A stretch of DNA of 33,749 nt from Sutterella wadsworthensis 2_1_59BFAA (GCF_000297775.1 NZ_JH815513.1:421286-455034); one strand, 5' to 3'. Shown: positions 23,062-32,343, numbered from the stretch's first letter. Translations and numbers: made by a program. The notes: generated by a model not told the origin, from the letters alone.

Positions 23062-23430
23062 ATGCAGATTCTCATCGTCACGCCCGAGGCCGCCCGCTGG
23101 ACGGCCTTCGGCGAAGGCCTCAGGGCCGCAGGCCTCTCCTGTAGCTTCGCAGGCGCCCCTGACGACCTGAAGGCCGAGTCGCTCAAGGCCGACCGCCCCC
23201 TGCTCGTCCTCTGGGACGAGCCTTACACGGGCGATGCCCTTCGCGCCGCAGGCATCGGCGTCATCATGGCCGATGCGCGCATCAACCAGTCCGCCTGCAC
23301 GGACGAGGGGCACGAAACCTTCCACAAGAAGGTTGAAGGACTCGGATTCCTTCCCAACGTTCCGCTCACCCGCACGGCCGAAGACGCCCGCGCGCTTGCG
23401 GACTCGCTCGTCAAGGTCAGCGCCCTCTGA
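23062..23430 (+). CDS. Small protein of unknown function, last gene of the ATPase operon
   Basis: I do not recognise this 122-residue protein. It starts with an alternating beta/alpha pattern (MQILIVTPEAARWTAFGEGL, then LLVLWDEP and GIGVIMAD) like a receiver or Rossmann domain. It lacks the conserved acidic pocket and Lys of response regulators. A Cys/His-containing stretch (SACTDEGHETFHKK, near 73-86) may bind metal. It lies 13 nt after the NifX-like gene and before the shared terminator, so it belongs to the operon. It could be a small accessory subunit, possibly analogous to the unassigned gene in ORP clusters (weak inference). Confidence 0.8.
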   Translation: MQILIVTPEAARWTAFGEGLRAAGLSCSFAGAPDDLKAESLKADRPLLVLWDEPYTGDALRAAGIGVIMADARINQSACTDEGHETFHKKVEGLGFLPNVPLTRTAEDARALADSLVKVSAL

Positions 23431-23457
23431 GACGGACGCCGCGCCTGCCGCACGGAC

Positions 23458-23494
23458 AAAAACGGCGGTCCTCCCATCGGGAGACCGCCGTTTT
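23458..23494. terminator. Bidirectional terminator between the ATPase operon and iscX
   Basis: The long stem AACGGCGGT-(C)-CTCCC pairs with GGGAG-ACCGCCGTT around ATC, with A runs on the left and T on the right. It can stop the plus-strand ATPase operon and the minus-strand isc operon, which converge here. Confidence 0.92.
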
Positions 23495-23518
23495 GCTTTG
23501 CCAGAACACCGCCTGCGC

Positions 23519-23719
23519 TCAATCGCGCTCGTCGAGCCACTTCATGAGGATCCCCTCGAGGATCTTTTCATTGGAGGCTTCGGGATCGTCGTCGAAGTCA
23601 GGCAGCGCGCAGATCATGTCGTGGAGCTTCACAAAGGAGAGCGTGAGCGGATCAAGATCGGGATCCGCGTCATAGAGTTCCTCGGCAATCGCCTGGGCGT
23701 CCGTCCACTTGAGAGACAT
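23519..23719 (-). CDS. iscX: Fe-S assembly protein IscX
   Basis: A 66-residue acidic protein with the IscX pattern: [38 protein letters not shown] and the C-terminal LMKWLDERD. In E. coli IscX binds IscS and iron and modulates cluster assembly. It begins 3 nt after the ferredoxin stop and is the last gene of the isc operon, directly before the bidirectional terminator. Confidence 0.97.
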   Translation of the reverse strand: MSLKWTDAQAIAEELYDADPDLDPLTLSFVKLHDMICALPDFDDDPEASNEKILEGILMKWLDERD

Positions 23720-23722
23720 GGC

Positions 23723-24058
23723 TTACTCCTCGCGTGCGTGGTTGCGGCTGTACTTCGGGATTTCGACCGTGATGTCGCCCTCGCCAACCTTCGTCTGGCA
23801 GGAGAGACGGGAGAGCACGCTGGCGCCCCAAGCGGTGTCGAGATGATCAAGCTCGTTGTCGTCGGGCTCCTCGAGGGAGTCGAAGCCTTCGCGGATGATC
23901 ACGTGGCAGGTGGCGCAGGCGCACGAGAATTCGCACGCATGCTCGATCTTGACGCCGTGCGCAAGGAGCGCGCGGGCCAGGTTCTCACCCGTAGCAGCCT
24001 CAAAGACGAGGCCTTCCGGGCAAAGCGTTTCGTGGGGGAGCACTGTCACTTTCGGCAT
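23723..24058 (-). CDS. fdx: ISC-type [2Fe-2S] ferredoxin
   Basis: The 111-residue adrenodoxin-type ferredoxin supplies electrons for Fe-S cluster assembly on IscU. The ligands are Cys42, Cys48, Cys51 and Cys87 (pattern C-X5-C-X2-C-Xn-C in ACEFSCACATC and LSCQ), at the same numbers as in E. coli Fdx. The extra Cys46 found there is also present. It sits between hscA and iscX. Confidence 0.97.
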   Translation of the reverse strand: MPKVTVLPHETLCPEGLVFEAATGENLARALLAHGVKIEHACEFSCACATCHVIIREGFDSLEEPDDNELDHLDTAWGASVLSRLSCQTKVGEGDITVEIPKYSRNHAREE

Positions 24059-24094
24059 TTCATCACCCTTTCCAGTGAATGTTCTAGTGAATCG

Positions 24095-26053
24095 TCAATA
24101 GTTCTTGGATTCGTCTTCGGGCTTCTCGTCGAACATCTCGTCGTCGACACTCATGCCCGAGAGGGCTTCGCGGATCGAACGGTCCATGCGGCGCTCGGCC
24201 AGAGTCTCGGTGCCCTTCGTAAGGGCCTCGATGCCCGCCTTGACCGCCTCGACGTCGTCGGAGATGACGAGCGCGGTGAGGCGTTCGACAAGCGCGTCGA
24301 CCTCGGCGCGCTCGGCATCGTCAAGCAGGTCGCCGTCGGAGGCGAGTGCGGAATGCGTGGACTCGAGAAGCCGGCGGGCCTCGACCTGCTGCTCGCGAAG
24401 CTCGCGGGCGCGCATGTCCTCTTCGGCGCTGCCGTTGCCGTCCTGCAGCATGCGGACGATGTCGTCGTCGGAAAGACCGTAGCTCGGCTTGACCTGGATC
24501 GAAGCCTCGACGCCCGTCGTCATTTCGCGTGCGGAGACGGAGAGAAGGCCGTCGGCGTCGACCTGGAAGGTCACGCGGATGCGGGCGGCGCCCGCAGCCA
24601 TCGGCGGAATGCCGCGAAGCTCGAAGCGGGCGAGCGAACGGCAGGCGTCGACGAGCTCGCGCTCGCCCTGAACGACGTGGATCGCCATGGCCGTCTGGCC
24701 GTCGCGGAAGGTCGTGAAGTCCTGGGCAAGCGCCACGGGAATCGCACTGTTGCGCGGAATGACCTTTTCAACAAGGCCGCCCATGGTCTCGAGACCGAGC
24801 GAAAGCGGCGTGACGTCGAGCAGCAGCCAGTCGTCGTCGCCCGAGGTGTTGCCTGCAAGCTTGTTGGCTTGCATCGCGGCGCCGATCGCCACGACCTTGT
24901 CAGGATCGATGTCGTCGAGCGGGGCGAAGCCGAAGAACTTCTCGACGGCCGTGCGGACGCAGGGCATGCGCGTCGCGCCACCGACGAGCACCACGCCGCG
25001 GACGTCGGAAACGCCGGCGGAAGCGTCGCGCAGAACGGCCTCGACCGTGTCGATCGTCTTCCTGACGAGGTGGCAGGTCATTGCGTCGAATTCCTCGCGC
25101 GTGAGATCAAGCTCGACCTCGTCGCCGTTGTCGAACGCAAAGCGGATGCAGGTCGACTCGTCCTTCGTGAGGGCCTCCTTCGCGGCGCGCGAGAGCGCCA
25201 TCAGACGGCGCTTTTCGGCGGCGGAGAGGATGTGGCCGGGAAGCGTGTCGGCAGGCTTGCCGTCAACCGTGAAGCGGGCCTTGGGATTGCCGCCGCGGAA
25301 GCTCTCCGTGACGTGACAGAGGACGCGGTGGTCGAAGTCGTCGCCGCCCAGCGCCGAATTGCCGCCCGTGGCGAGAACTTCGAAGACTCCGCGCGTGAGC
25401 TTGAGAAGCGAGACGTCGAACGTGCCGCCGCCGAGATCGTAGACCATGTAGGTACCCTCGGCACCATTGTCGAGGCCGTAGGCGAGCGCAGCCGCCGTCG
25501 GCTCGTTGAGAAGGCGCAGAACCGTGAGGTTCGCAAGACGGGCGGCGTCCTTCGTCGCCTGGCGCTGCGCATCGTCGAAGTAGGCGGGAACCGTGATCAC
25601 GGCGCCCGTCAAATCGCCGCCGAGACGGTCCTCGGCGCGCTTTGCAAGAGAGCGGAGGATTTCGGCACTCACCTCGACGGGAGACTTGACGCCTGCGGAC
25701 GTGGCGATGCGGACCATCGACGGATCGTCGACGAGGTCGTACGGCAGATTGTGGACGTCGGCCAGATCCTTCATCGTGCGGCCGATGAGGCGCTTGGCGG
25801 AGGAAATGGTGTTCTTGGGATCGCGGCTGGCGTCGCGCAGTGCGACCGCGCCGACCGTCACTGTGCCGTCGGCGGCGTAGTGAACGACGGAGGGCAGGAT
25901 GGCAGCGCCCCCTTCATCGAGGATCACCTCCGTGGAGCCGCTGATGACGCTTGCCACCAAGGAGTTCGTGGTGCCTAGGTCGATGCCGACCGCAAGGCGG
26001 TGTTCGTGCGGGGCGGCGGAAAGGCCGGGTTCTGCAATCTGAAATAAAGCCAT
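24095..26053 (-). CDS. hscA: Hsp70-class chaperone HscA
   Basis: The 652-residue specialised Hsp70 releases clusters from IscU with the co-chaperone HscB. The ATPase domain shows [13 protein letters not shown] (23-35), the phosphate-2 loop [14 protein letters not shown] and [15 protein letters not shown] substrate-binding domain follows, then a helical lid near the C-terminus. The C-terminus (EDESKNY) lacks the EEVD-like end of general DnaK. Position between hscB and fdx identifies it as HscA rather than DnaK. The client motif LPPVK is present in the IscU of this window. Confidence 0.97.
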   Translation of the reverse strand: MALFQIAEPGLSAAPHEHRLAVGIDLGTTNSLVASVISGSTEVILDEGGAAILPSVVHYAADGTVTVGAVALRDASRDPKNTISSAKRLIGRTMKDLADVHNLPYDLVDDPSMVRIATSAGVKSPVEVSAEILRSLAKRAEDRLGGDLTGAVITVPAYFDDAQRQATKDAARLANLTVLRLLNEPTAAALAYGLDNGAEGTYMVYDLGGGTFDVSLLKLTRGVFEVLATGGNSALGGDDFDHRVLCHVTESFRGGNPKARFTVDGKPADTLPGHILSAAEKRRLMALSRAAKEALTKDESTCIRFAFDNGDEVELDLTREEFDAMTCHLVRKTIDTVEAVLRDASAGVSDVRGVVLVGGATRMPCVRTAVEKFFGFAPLDDIDPDKVVAIGAAMQANKLAGNTSGDDDWLLLDVTPLSLGLETMGGLVEKVIPRNSAIPVALAQDFTTFRDGQTAMAIHVVQGERELVDACRSLARFELRGIPPMAAGAARIRVTFQVDADGLLSVSAREMTTGVEASIQVKPSYGLSDDDIVRMLQDGNGSAEEDMRARELREQQVEARRLLESTHSALASDGDLLDDAERAEVDALVERLTALVISDDVEAVKAGIEALTKGTETLAERRMDRSIREALSGMSVDDEMFDEKPEDESKNY

Positions 26054-26070
26054 GAGGGGACCTTCTCTTT

Positions 26071-26571
26071 TTATTTGGAGTCGCGCGCCGCTTCCTCAAG
26101 GAAACGGTCGATGAACATCAGGCGGCGCGTGAGATCAACGGCGGCGGCCCAGTCGGCCTTTTCGTCAATGGCTTCGGCAAGCCCGCGAACGACGTCCACA
26201 CGCACCCCGCCTGCCTCAGCGCGGACGGCGTCCGCCGCGCCTGCGTCGCCCGACTCGAGGGCTTCGCGCCACATGATCTGCGTCATGAGGAAGTCGGCGG
26301 GCATGCGGGTGTTGGTTTCAGCCTCGATCGGACGGCCTGCGTTCTCGCAGAGCCAGGCCGCGCGCTTCACGGGGTTCTTGAGGAGCTTGAACGCTTCGTT
26401 GATGCGAGTGCTCCACTGCTCGGCCACGCGCCTTTCGGCGGCGGGCCTGTCAGCAAAGCGGTCGGGATGCACCTTCATCATGGCGGCCTGATAGGCCGCC
26501 TCAAGCTTAGCTTCGTCGATCATGAAGGCGGGCTTCATGCCGAACAGCTGGAATGGACTCATCTGCGCCAT
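26071..26571 (-). CDS. hscB: J-domain co-chaperone HscB
   Basis: The 166-residue protein has an N-terminal J domain with the HPD tripeptide ([14 protein letters not shown]) and a C-terminal helical IscU-binding domain. It stimulates HscA ATPase and delivers Isc[13 protein letters not shown] at the start is the usual Hsc20 opening. It lies 17 nt before hscA and 78 nt after iscA. Confidence 0.96.
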   Translation of the reverse strand: MAQMSPFQLFGMKPAFMIDEAKLEAAYQAAMMKVHPDRFADRPAAERRVAEQWSTRINEAFKLLKNPVKRAAWLCENAGRPIEAETNTRMPADFLMTQIMWREALESGDAGAADAVRAEAGGVRVDVVRGLAEAIDEKADWAAAVDLTRRLMFIDRFLEEAARDSK

Positions 26572-26649
26572 CGTCGGTTCTTCCTGTCCTTTTCTTGCTT
26601 TTCCTGCCCAAAAGGGGACCCGCCTTTCGTGCGTATCCCCGATGATCCA

Positions 26650-26973
26650 TCAAACGTGGAAGGACTCGCCGCAGCCGCAGCGGCTCTTTTCATTCGGGTT
26701 GTGGAACTTGAAACCCTCCTGGAGTCCTTCGCGGGTGTAGTCGAGCTCGGTGCCGTCAAGGTACGGAAGGCTCTTCTCGTCGACGATCACCTTGACGCCG
26801 AAGCTTTCCCAGACCTGGTCGTCGGAGTTGACCTCATCGGCGAACTCAAGCTTGTAGGCCATGCCCGAGCAGCCCGAGGTCTTGACGCCGAGGCGCAGGC
26901 CGACGCCCTTTCCGCGCCGGGTGAGGAACTTCTGGACGTGCTTCGCGGCGGCTTCAGTCAGCGTAACTGCCAT
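26650..26973 (-). CDS. iscA: A-type Fe-S carrier IscA
   Basis: The 107-residue HesB/IscA protein has the three conserved cysteines: Cys35 in [12 protein letters not shown], and Cys99 and Cys101 in RCGCGESF. These carry an Fe-S cluster or iron for delivery to apoproteins, mostly [4Fe-4S] targets. It follows iscU by 6 nt and matches IscA length. ErpA is similar, but the operon position supports IscA. Confidence 0.96.
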   Translation of the reverse strand: MAVTLTEAAAKHVQKFLTRRGKGVGLRLGVKTSGCSGMAYKLEFADEVNSDDQVWESFGVKVIVDEKSLPYLDGTELDYTREGLQEGFKFHNPNEKSRCGCGESFHV

Positions 26974-26979
26974 GATTCA

Positions 26980-27366
26980 TCACTCCTTGGACTGCTTGTT
27001 GCGGTAGTCGTTGATGGCCGCCTTGATCGCGTCCTCGGCGAGGATCGAGCAGTGGATCTTCACGGGCGGAAGCGCGAGTTCTTCGGCGATGGCGGCGTTG
27101 GTGAGCTGGCCGGCCTCGTCGAGCGTCTTGCCCTTGACCCACTCTGTCACGAGAGAGGAGGAGGCGATGGCGGAGCCGCAGCCGTAGGTCTTGAACTTGG
27201 CGTCCTCAATCACGCCCTCGTCGTTCACCTTGATCTGAAGGCGCATCACGTCGCCGCAGGCGGGGGCGCCGACCATGCCGGTGCCGACATTGTCATCCTT
27301 GACGTCGAGCGTGCCGACGTTGCGCGGATGCTCGTAGTGGTCCATGAGTTTTTCGCTGTATGCCAT
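26980..27366 (-). CDS. iscU: Fe-S cluster scaffold IscU
   Basis: On the 128-residue scaffold new [2Fe-2S] clusters form from IscS sulfur. The ligands are Cys37, Asp39, Cys63, His105 and Cys106, at the same numbers as in E. coli. LPPVK (99-103) is the HscA recognition motif. It is separated from iscS by 73 nt holding a GCGA-loop hairpin, the only sizeable structured gap within the operon core. Confidence 0.98.
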   Translation of the reverse strand: MAYSEKLMDHYEHPRNVGTLDVKDDNVGTGMVGAPACGDVMRLQIKVNDEGVIEDAKFKTYGCGSAIASSSLVTEWVKGKTLDEAGQLTNAAIAEELALPPVKIHCSILAEDAIKAAINDYRNKQSKE

Positions 27367-27381
27367 GTCTTGTATCTCCGT

Positions 27382-27406
27382 CGGAGGGCGCTCGCGCGCC
27401 TCTCCG
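27382..27406 (-). repeat. GNRA-capped hairpin between iscS and iscU
   Basis: On the minus strand CGGAG-(A)-GGCGC, loop GCGA, GCGCC-CTCCG forms a 10-bp stem with one bulged A. The tetraloop is of the very stable GNRA class. It ends 16 nt before the iscU ATG, with the Shine-Dalgarno lying between. No T run follows. It may stabilise or separate the iscU-distal mRNA. Confidence 0.65.
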
Positions 27407-27439
27407 GTCAGTGTTGTGTTCTGTGCGGGTTCCGTGGGA

Positions 27440-28654
27440 TCAGTGTTCGGACCACTGAACCTGATTGAGGTCGACGCCCTGCTGGTGCATTTCCCAGAGC
27501 GGGCTCATCTCGCGCAGGCGGGTGACGCCTTCGACGAGGGTTTTGATCACGTAGTCGATCTCCTCCTCGGTCGTGAAGCGGCCGAGTGTGAAGCGGATCG
27601 AGCTGTGGGCGAGCTCATCGTCGCGGCCGAGCGCTCGGAGCACGTAGGAGGGCTCGAGCGAGGCGGACGTGCAGGCGGAGCCGGACGAGACGGCGATGTC
27701 CTTCATGGCCATCATCAGGCTTTCGCCTTCAATGAACGCGAAGCTCACGTTGAGGTTGTGCGAGGAGCGGTGCTCCATGCTGCCGTTGAGGTAGACCTCG
27801 GGAATGTTGTTGCGGATGCCGTCCCAGAGGCGGTCGCGAAGGCGCGCAAGACGCGGCATCTCCGTCTCCATCTCCTCCTTGGCAAGACGATAGGCCTCGC
27901 CCATGCCGACGATCTGGTGGGTGGCAAGAGTGCCCGAGCGCATGCCGCGCTCATGGCCGCCGCCGTGAATCTGGCATTCGATGCGCACCCGGGGCTTGCG
28001 GCGCACGTAGAGGGCGCCGATGCCCTTCGGGCCGTAGACCTTGTGGCCGGAGAGGCTCATCAGGTCGACCTTGAGGCGGTCGACGTTGAGGTCCATCTTG
28101 CCGGCGGCCTGCGTGGCGTCGCAGTGGAAGATGATGCCGTGCTCATGGCAGATCGCGCTGATCGTCTCGAGGTCCTGAATGACGCCGATCTCGTTGTTGA
28201 TCGCCATCACGGAGACGAGGATCGTGTCGGGACGGATGGCCGCACGGAAGGCGTCCATGTCGATGAGGCCGTCCTCCTTGACGTCGAGGTAGGTCACCTC
28301 GTAGCCCTCGCCTTCAAGATGGCGCATAGAGTCGAGCACGGCCTTGTGCTCGGTCTTCACCGTGATGAGGTGACGGCCCTTGTCCTTGTAGAAGTGCGCG
28401 GCGCCCTTGATGGCGAGATTGTCGCTCTCCGTTGCGCCGGACGTCCAGACGATCTCGCGGGGATCGGCGCCAATGAGGGCGGCAACGTGACCGCGGGCCT
28501 CTTCAACGGCCTTCTCGGCCTCCCAGCCGTAGCTGTGGCTGTGGCTGGCGGGATTGCCGAACTTCTCGTAGAGATACGGAACCATCTTGTCGACCACGCG
28601 GGGGTCGCAGGGCGTCGTCGCGGAGTAGTCAAGGTAAACGGGCAGCTTCATCAT
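27440..28654 (-). CDS. iscS: Cysteine desulfurase IscS
   Basis: This PLP enzyme converts cysteine to alanine and passes persulfide sulfur to IscU, tRNA thiolation and other pathways. It has 404 residues from the first of two adjacent ATG codons. The PLP lysine is Lys205 in [12 protein letters not shown]. The sulfur-carrying cysteine is Cys328 in [13 protein letters not shown], the extended-loop version of group I desulfurases. The C-terminal QVQWSEH is typical of IscS. The second ATG (28651) is better spaced from AAGGA (6 versus 3 nt) and may be the true start. It follows iscR by 88 nt. Confidence 0.98.
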   Translation of the reverse strand: MMKLPVYLDYSATTPCDPRVVDKMVPYLYEKFGNPASHSHSYGWEAEKAVEEARGHVAALIGADPREIVWTSGATESDNLAIKGAAHFYKDKGRHLITVKTEHKAVLDSMRHLEGEGYEVTYLDVKEDGLIDMDAFRAAIRPDTILVSVMAINNEIGVIQDLETISAICHEHGIIFHCDATQAAGKMDLNVDRLKVDLMSLSGHKVYGPKGIGALYVRRKPRVRIECQIHGGGHERGMRSGTLATHQIVGMGEAYRLAKEEMETEMPRLARLRDRLWDGIRNNIPEVYLNGSMEHRSSHNLNVSFAFIEGESLMMAMKDIAVSSGSACTSASLEPSYVLRALGRDDELAHSSIRFTLGRFTTEEEIDYVIKTLVEGVTRLREMSPLWEMHQQGVDLNQVQWSEH

Positions 28655-28742
28655 GAATCCTTTTTGGGAACGGATCGTCGGTGCCGGCGATGCTTGTAGG
28701 TTTAGAGGGGGCTCTTTTGTGCTTCGGCTGAAAGGCGGCGCC

Positions 28743-29201
28743 TCAGGCGTGCTTTCGCACCGGAATGACGGCGGACACGACCTGCTTGCCGTGGCGGGCT
28801 GCGTGAGCCTCGACCATGCCGGCGAGCGTCACGCCCTCCAGAAATTTTCTCGTGGTCCGGTTGAGGTCCTCCCACAGATGGTGCGTGAGGCAGGCGGCGC
28901 CGCCAAGGCAGCTGCCGTCGCCGCGGCACTGCGTGGCGTCGATGTCCTCGTCCATCGCCTCGATGATCGCGGCGGCGGTAATGTCGCCCGCCGGAGCGCC
29001 GAGACGGTACCCGCCGCCCGGACCGCGAACGCTCGCAACGAGCCCTGCACGGCGGAGCTTGCAGAAGATCTGCTCGAGATAGGCCACGGAGATCTGCTGG
29101 CGTTCGGAAATCTGCGTGAGGGAGATGGGGGCCTCCTCTTCATGCAGGGCCAGGTCCACCATGGCCGTGACGGCAAATCGTCCTTTGGTCGTCAGCTTCA
29201 A
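28743..29201 (-). CDS. iscR: Fe-S cluster-sensing transcriptional regulator IscR
   Basis: The 152-residue Rrf2-family regulator represses the isc operon when holding a [2Fe-2S] cluster. The winged helix (about 1-80) has the [17 protein letters not shown] opening and [15 protein letters not shown] recognition region. Cluster ligands Cys92, Cys98, Cys104 and His107 are at the same numbers as in E. coli IscR. The start is TTG with GGAG 7 nt upstream; no ATG fits. It is the first gene of the isc operon, and its own promoter carries a type-1 IscR box. Confidence 0.97.
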   Translation of the reverse strand: MKLTTKGRFAVTAMVDLALHEEEAPISLTQISERQQISVAYLEQIFCKLRRAGLVASVRGPGGGYRLGAPAGDITAAAIIEAMDEDIDATQCRGDGSCLGGAACLTHHLWEDLNRTTRKFLEGVTLAGMVEAHAARHGKQVVSAVIPVRKHA

Positions 29202-29261
29202 GATGCAGCTCCAATTTGACGGGGGTTGAATGACGGGAAATCACGGGAGAGTGACCGAATC

Positions 29262-29278
29262 CCGACCAAGTTGGTCGG
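29262..29278 (-). promoter_or_regulatory. Perfect palindrome at the isc transcription start
   Basis: CCGACCAA-C-TTGGTCGG (8-bp arms) abuts the -10 hexamer and spans the expected start site. It is distinct from the IscR box upstream. It could be a second operator or a 5'-terminal mRNA hairpin. Confidence 0.75.
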
Positions 29279-29307
29279 ATATTAGCGAAGAATACCCGAC
29301 TAATCAA
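29279..29307 (-). promoter_or_regulatory. isc operon promoter
   Basis: On the minus strand -35 TTGATT (29302-29307), a 17-bp spacer and -10 TAATAT (29279-29284) drive iscR. The IscR box overlaps the -35. Confidence 0.85.
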
Positions 29308-29316
29308 GTCAATTAT
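29292..29316 (-). promoter_or_regulatory. Type-1 IscR binding site
   Basis: The 25-bp site has the core TTGACT-TGATT-AGTCGGGTAT preceded by ATAA. It matches the type-1 consensus (ATA-YYGACT-N5-AGTCRR-STAT) at all positions but three. It covers the -35, consistent with repression by [2Fe-2S]-IscR. Confidence 0.88.
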
Positions 29317-29374
29317 TGAGTCTACGCAAAAAGGAGGACAAAACTTACACGCCAGAAAGCCCCCCATCAACGCG

Positions 29375-29398
29375 AAAAGCCCGCGGGAGCGGGCTTTT
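29375..29398 (-). terminator. Intrinsic terminator after the phosphatase gene
   Basis: The perfect 10-bp stem AAAAGCCCGC/GCGGGCTTTT around GGGA has A and T ends and could work in both directions. It lies just after the phosphatase stop and upstream of the isc promoter, so isc starts its own transcript. Confidence 0.88.
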
Positions 29399-29421
29399 CA
29401 ATGCACGGGCCGTCCTGAGGA

Positions 29422-29934
29422 TCAGCCGGCGGCCTTCGTGGCCTGAAGGCTCTTCTGCATCATGCGGGCCTTGCGCTCGAGCGTCTCGAGCAGGCCGCCG
29501 CAGGCGTCGGTGCAGTAGTCGAGCACCTGATTGAAGCCCTCGTTGAGGCCGTAGTACGGATCCGGCACGACGGCGGCGTCATAGTCGTTGGCGTAGCGCA
29601 TCAGCAGATGGATCTTGTGCTTGAACTGCGGAGGAGAGCGGTGCTGCAGATCGGTGAGATTCTCCCAGTCCATCACGAGGATGAGGTCGAACTTCGCGAA
29701 ATCCTCGGGCGCAATCTCACGCGCACGGTGCTCCTTGATGTCGAGACCGCGCTTGCGGCAGGCAAGCTGAGCCCTCACGTCGGGCGTTTCGCCGACATGA
29801 TGTCCGCTCGTGGCCGCGCTGTCCGAAAAAATCACGTCATCAAGCTTGGCCTCCGCGACCTTCTTGCGGAAGATCGCCTCGGCGGTCGGACTGCGGCAGA
29901 TGTTGCCCGTGCACACAAAAAGAACCTTAATCAC
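29422..29934 (-). CDS. Low-molecular-weight protein-tyrosine phosphatase
   Basis: The 170-residue enzyme has the N-terminal phosphate loop VCTGNICRSPTAEA with catalytic Cys8 and Arg14, and the general-acid motif DPYYG near residue 128. These proteins dephosphorylate tyrosine kinases and arginine or tyrosine phospho-proteins. Location just upstream of iscR is usual in betaproteobacteria, although a separate terminator and the isc promoter lie between. The substrate is not predictable; no capsule or exopolysaccharide kinase is nearby. Confidence 0.95.
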   Translation of the reverse strand: MIKVLFVCTGNICRSPTAEAIFRKKVAEAKLDDVIFSDSAATSGHHVGETPDVRAQLACRKRGLDIKEHRAREIAPEDFAKFDLILVMDWENLTDLQHRSPPQFKHKIHLLMRYANDYDAAVVPDPYYGLNEGFNQVLDYCTDACGGLLETLERKARMMQKSLQATKAAG

Positions 29935-30141
29935 TTTCTAGTTTTCCGAAATTCTGCAGTGCCCCGTCCGTCCTCGGGAGGGGGCAGGTTTTCCAAACCA
30001 ACGTGCATATGCTACTGCAGAAGGCGTGTTCTGCCTAGTCTCAATTTCACCCGTCATCCCGTCTTCATTGCCGCAGAGGCATATGCAACCTGAACAAATT
30101 TTGCGGGGAAAGCCGCTAAGGCCTCTTCCCGAGCCGTTCGC
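29935..30141. other. Intergenic region between uvrB and the phosphatase gene
   Basis: No gene is seen. A GC-rich inverted repeat TGCCCC...GGGGCA (about 29960-29993) has no convincing T run. Two GCATATGC-like words occur at about 30005 and 30080. A weak AGCGG/CCGC hairpin followed by AAAATTT after uvrB might end that transcript. None is firm. Confidence 0.4.
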
Positions 30142-32178
30142 TCAGGCTTCAGCGGATGCTCCGAACGCCTGCTCCCTCAGGTGCTTGATCTCCTCGCGCA
30201 CCTGAGCGGCCTTCTCGAAGTCGAGGTTTCGCGCGAAGTCCATCATGCGGGCTTCGAGCTCCTTGAGCCTTGCGCTGAGGCTCTTCTCGTCGAGCGCTCC
30301 GAAGTCGGTCTCCTCGACGCGCCTCGAGGCGGGCTTCGCGACGTCGGGGCCCCTGTAGACGCCGTCGATGATGTCGCGGATCTCCTTCTTAACGCCGCGC
30401 GGCACGATGCCGTGCTCGGCGTTGTAGGCGAGCTGTTTCTCGCGGCGGCGGCCCGTCTCGGCAAGCGCGCGCTCCATCGAGTCGGTCATGCGGTCTGCAT
30501 AGAGGATCGCCCTGCCGTTGAGGTTTCGAGCGGCTCGGCCGATCGTCTGGATGAGCGAGCGCTCGCTGCGCAGGAAGCCCTCCTTGTCCGCGTCGAGAAT
30601 GGCGACGAGCGAGACCTCGGGAATGTCGAGGCCCTCACGAAGCAGGTTGATGCCCACGAGCACGTCGAACCTGCCCGCGCGCAGGTCGCGGATGATCTCG
30701 ACGCGCTCGACGGTATCGATGTCAGAGTGGAGGTACCTCACGCGCACGCCGTGCTCGGAAAGGAAGTCCGTGAGGTCCTCGGCCATGCGCTTTGTGAGCG
30801 TCGTCACGAGCACGCGCTCCTCCTTCTTCACGGTGAGCGTGATCTCGGAGAGCAGGTCATCGACCTGGGTGACGGCAGGACGCACCTCGACCCTGGGGTC
30901 GACGAGGCCCGTCGGACGCACGACCTGCTCAACCACCTCGCCCGAACTCTTCTCGAGCTCGTAGGCTGCGGGCGTCGCCGAGACGAAGACGCTGCGGCGC
31001 ATCTTGCGCTCGAACTCGTCGAAGCGGAGCGGGCGGTTGTCGAGCGCGGACGGAAGACGGAAGCCGTAGTTGACGAGCGTCTCCTTGCGCGCGCGGTCGC
31101 CGCGGTACATGCCGCCGAGCTGTCCCATCATCACGTGGCTCTCGTCGAAGAACATGATGCTGTCGGACGGGAGGTAGTCGATGAGACAGGGCGGCGCCTC
31201 GCCGGGCGCAAGGCCCGTGAGGTGGCGGGAGTAGTTTTCAATGCCCTTGCAGAAGCCCACCTGATCGAGCATCTCCAGATCGAACATCGTGCGCTGCTGC
31301 AGGCGCTGCGCCTCTACGATGCGCCCGTCGGCATAGAGCTCGGCGAGACGCTCCTTGAGCTCGGCCTTGATGCCCGTCATGGCACGTATGACCTCCTCGC
31401 GGGGCGTGACGTAGTGGCTTGCGGGGTACACGACGAAGCGGGGCACCTTCTGCTCGATGCGGCCGGTGAGCGGATCGAAGAGATGCACGGCCTCGACTTC
31501 GTCGTCGAAGAGCTCGATGCGTACGGCGCTCTCGGCATGTTCTGCGGGGAAGACGTCGATCGTGTCGCCGCGAACGCGGAATGTGCCGCGCACGAAGTCC
31601 GTGTCGGTGCGGCGGTACTGCATCTTGACGAGCTGCGTGATGAGCCGGCGCTGGTCCTTCCTGTCGCCCTCGCGAAGGATGAGCCTCATCTCGGTGTAGC
31701 TCTCGGGCTTGCCGATGCCGTAGATCGCCGAGACGGTGGCGACGATGATCGTGTCGCGGCGCTCGAGAATGGACTTGGTGGCGGCAAGACGCATCTGCTC
31801 GATGTGCTCGTTGACGGCCGCGTCCTTCTCGATGAAGAGGTCGCGTGCGGGGACGTAGGCCTCGGGCTGGTAGAAGTCGTAGTAGGAGACGAAGTACTCC
31901 ACGGCGTTCTCAGGGAAGAAGTCGCGCATTTCAGCGTAGGTCTGCGCGGCGAGCGTCTTGTTGGGCGCCATGATGAGGGCGGGGACGCCGAGCCTCGCGA
32001 TGACGTTCGCCATCGTGTAGGTCTTGCCCGAACCCGTCACGCCGAGCAGCGTCTGGAACATGACGCCGTCCTCAAGCCCCTCGGAGAGCGCCTCGATGGC
32101 CGAGGGCTGATCGCCCGCCGGCGGAAAGGGCTGGTGAAGGATGAAGGGCGAGTCGGGATATCGGACGATCTGTGCCAC
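30142..32178 (-). CDS. uvrB: Excinuclease ABC subunit B
   Basis: UvrB verifies DNA damage after UvrA loading and recruits UvrC for incision. The 678-residue protein has Walker A GVTGSGKT (46-53), the beta-hairpin region [12 protein letters not shown] that is inserted between DNA strands, Walker B with DESHV, helicase motifs V/VI ([34 protein letters not shown]) and a C-terminal UVR motif ([19 protein letters not shown]) that contacts UvrC. The start is GTG with GAGG 6 nt upstream. It is divergent from an aminotransferase gene. No clear LexA box was found in the 200-bp gap. Confidence 0.98.
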   Translation of the reverse strand: MAQIVRYPDSPFILHQPFPPAGDQPSAIEALSEGLEDGVMFQTLLGVTGSGKTYTMANVIARLGVPALIMAPNKTLAAQTYAEMRDFFPENAVEYFVSYYDFYQPEAYVPARDLFIEKDAAVNEHIEQMRLAATKSILERRDTIIVATVSAIYGIGKPESYTEMRLILREGDRKDQRRLITQLVKMQYRRTDTDFVRGTFRVRGDTIDVFPAEHAESAVRIELFDDEVEAVHLFDPLTGRIEQKVPRFVVYPASHYVTPREEVIRAMTGIKAELKERLAELYADGRIVEAQRLQQRTMFDLEMLDQVGFCKGIENYSRHLTGLAPGEAPPCLIDYLPSDSIMFFDESHVMMGQLGGMYRGDRARKETLVNYGFRLPSALDNRPLRFDEFERKMRRSVFVSATPAAYELEKSSGEVVEQVVRPTGLVDPRVEVRPAVTQVDDLLSEITLTVKKEERVLVTTLTKRMAEDLTDFLSEHGVRVRYLHSDIDTVERVEIIRDLRAGRFDVLVGINLLREGLDIPEVSLVAILDADKEGFLRSERSLIQTIGRAARNLNGRAILYADRMTDSMERALAETGRRREKQLAYNAEHGIVPRGVKKEIRDIIDGVYRGPDVAKPASRRVEETDFGALDEKSLSARLKELEARMMDFARNLDFEKAAQVREEIKHLREQAFGASAEA

Positions 32179-32343
32179 TGGAAACCTCGGTCAGGGATCT
32201 GAGATGGTTAGACAGTCGATTGTATGCTGTTTTGAAGCGAACACGCAGTACCTCATAGTCCTTATGGCATCTGACCAATCTCGAAATACCCTCAGAGAGC
32301 CGCCCGCCGAGCCGACGGGCGGTCCCTCGGTTGGTTATAGTGA

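Noticed and set aside
14160-23260. The word GCCGCAGGC recurs many times, suggesting a DNA-uptake or chi-like repeat
   Set aside because: Occurrences fall inside genes, mostly in the same codon phase (Ala-Ala-Gly), so they reflect codon preference. They are not placed in intergenic or terminator positions as uptake sequences often are.
23234-25978. A 914-codon open frame on the plus strand antisense to hscA and fdx, and similar long antisense frames at 1472-3403, 4889-6172 and 8717-10189
   Set aside because: They mirror well-identified genes, are Ala/Val/Asp/Leu-rich in the way GC-rich complements usually are, and have no domain or ribosome binding site. They are shadows of codon bias.
32179-32330. 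LexA (SOS) box for uvrB
   Set aside because: CTGT and CAG words occur, but none at the CTG-N10-CAG spacing. The best pair, CTGTCTAACCATCTCAG, has 11 bases between CTG and CAG.
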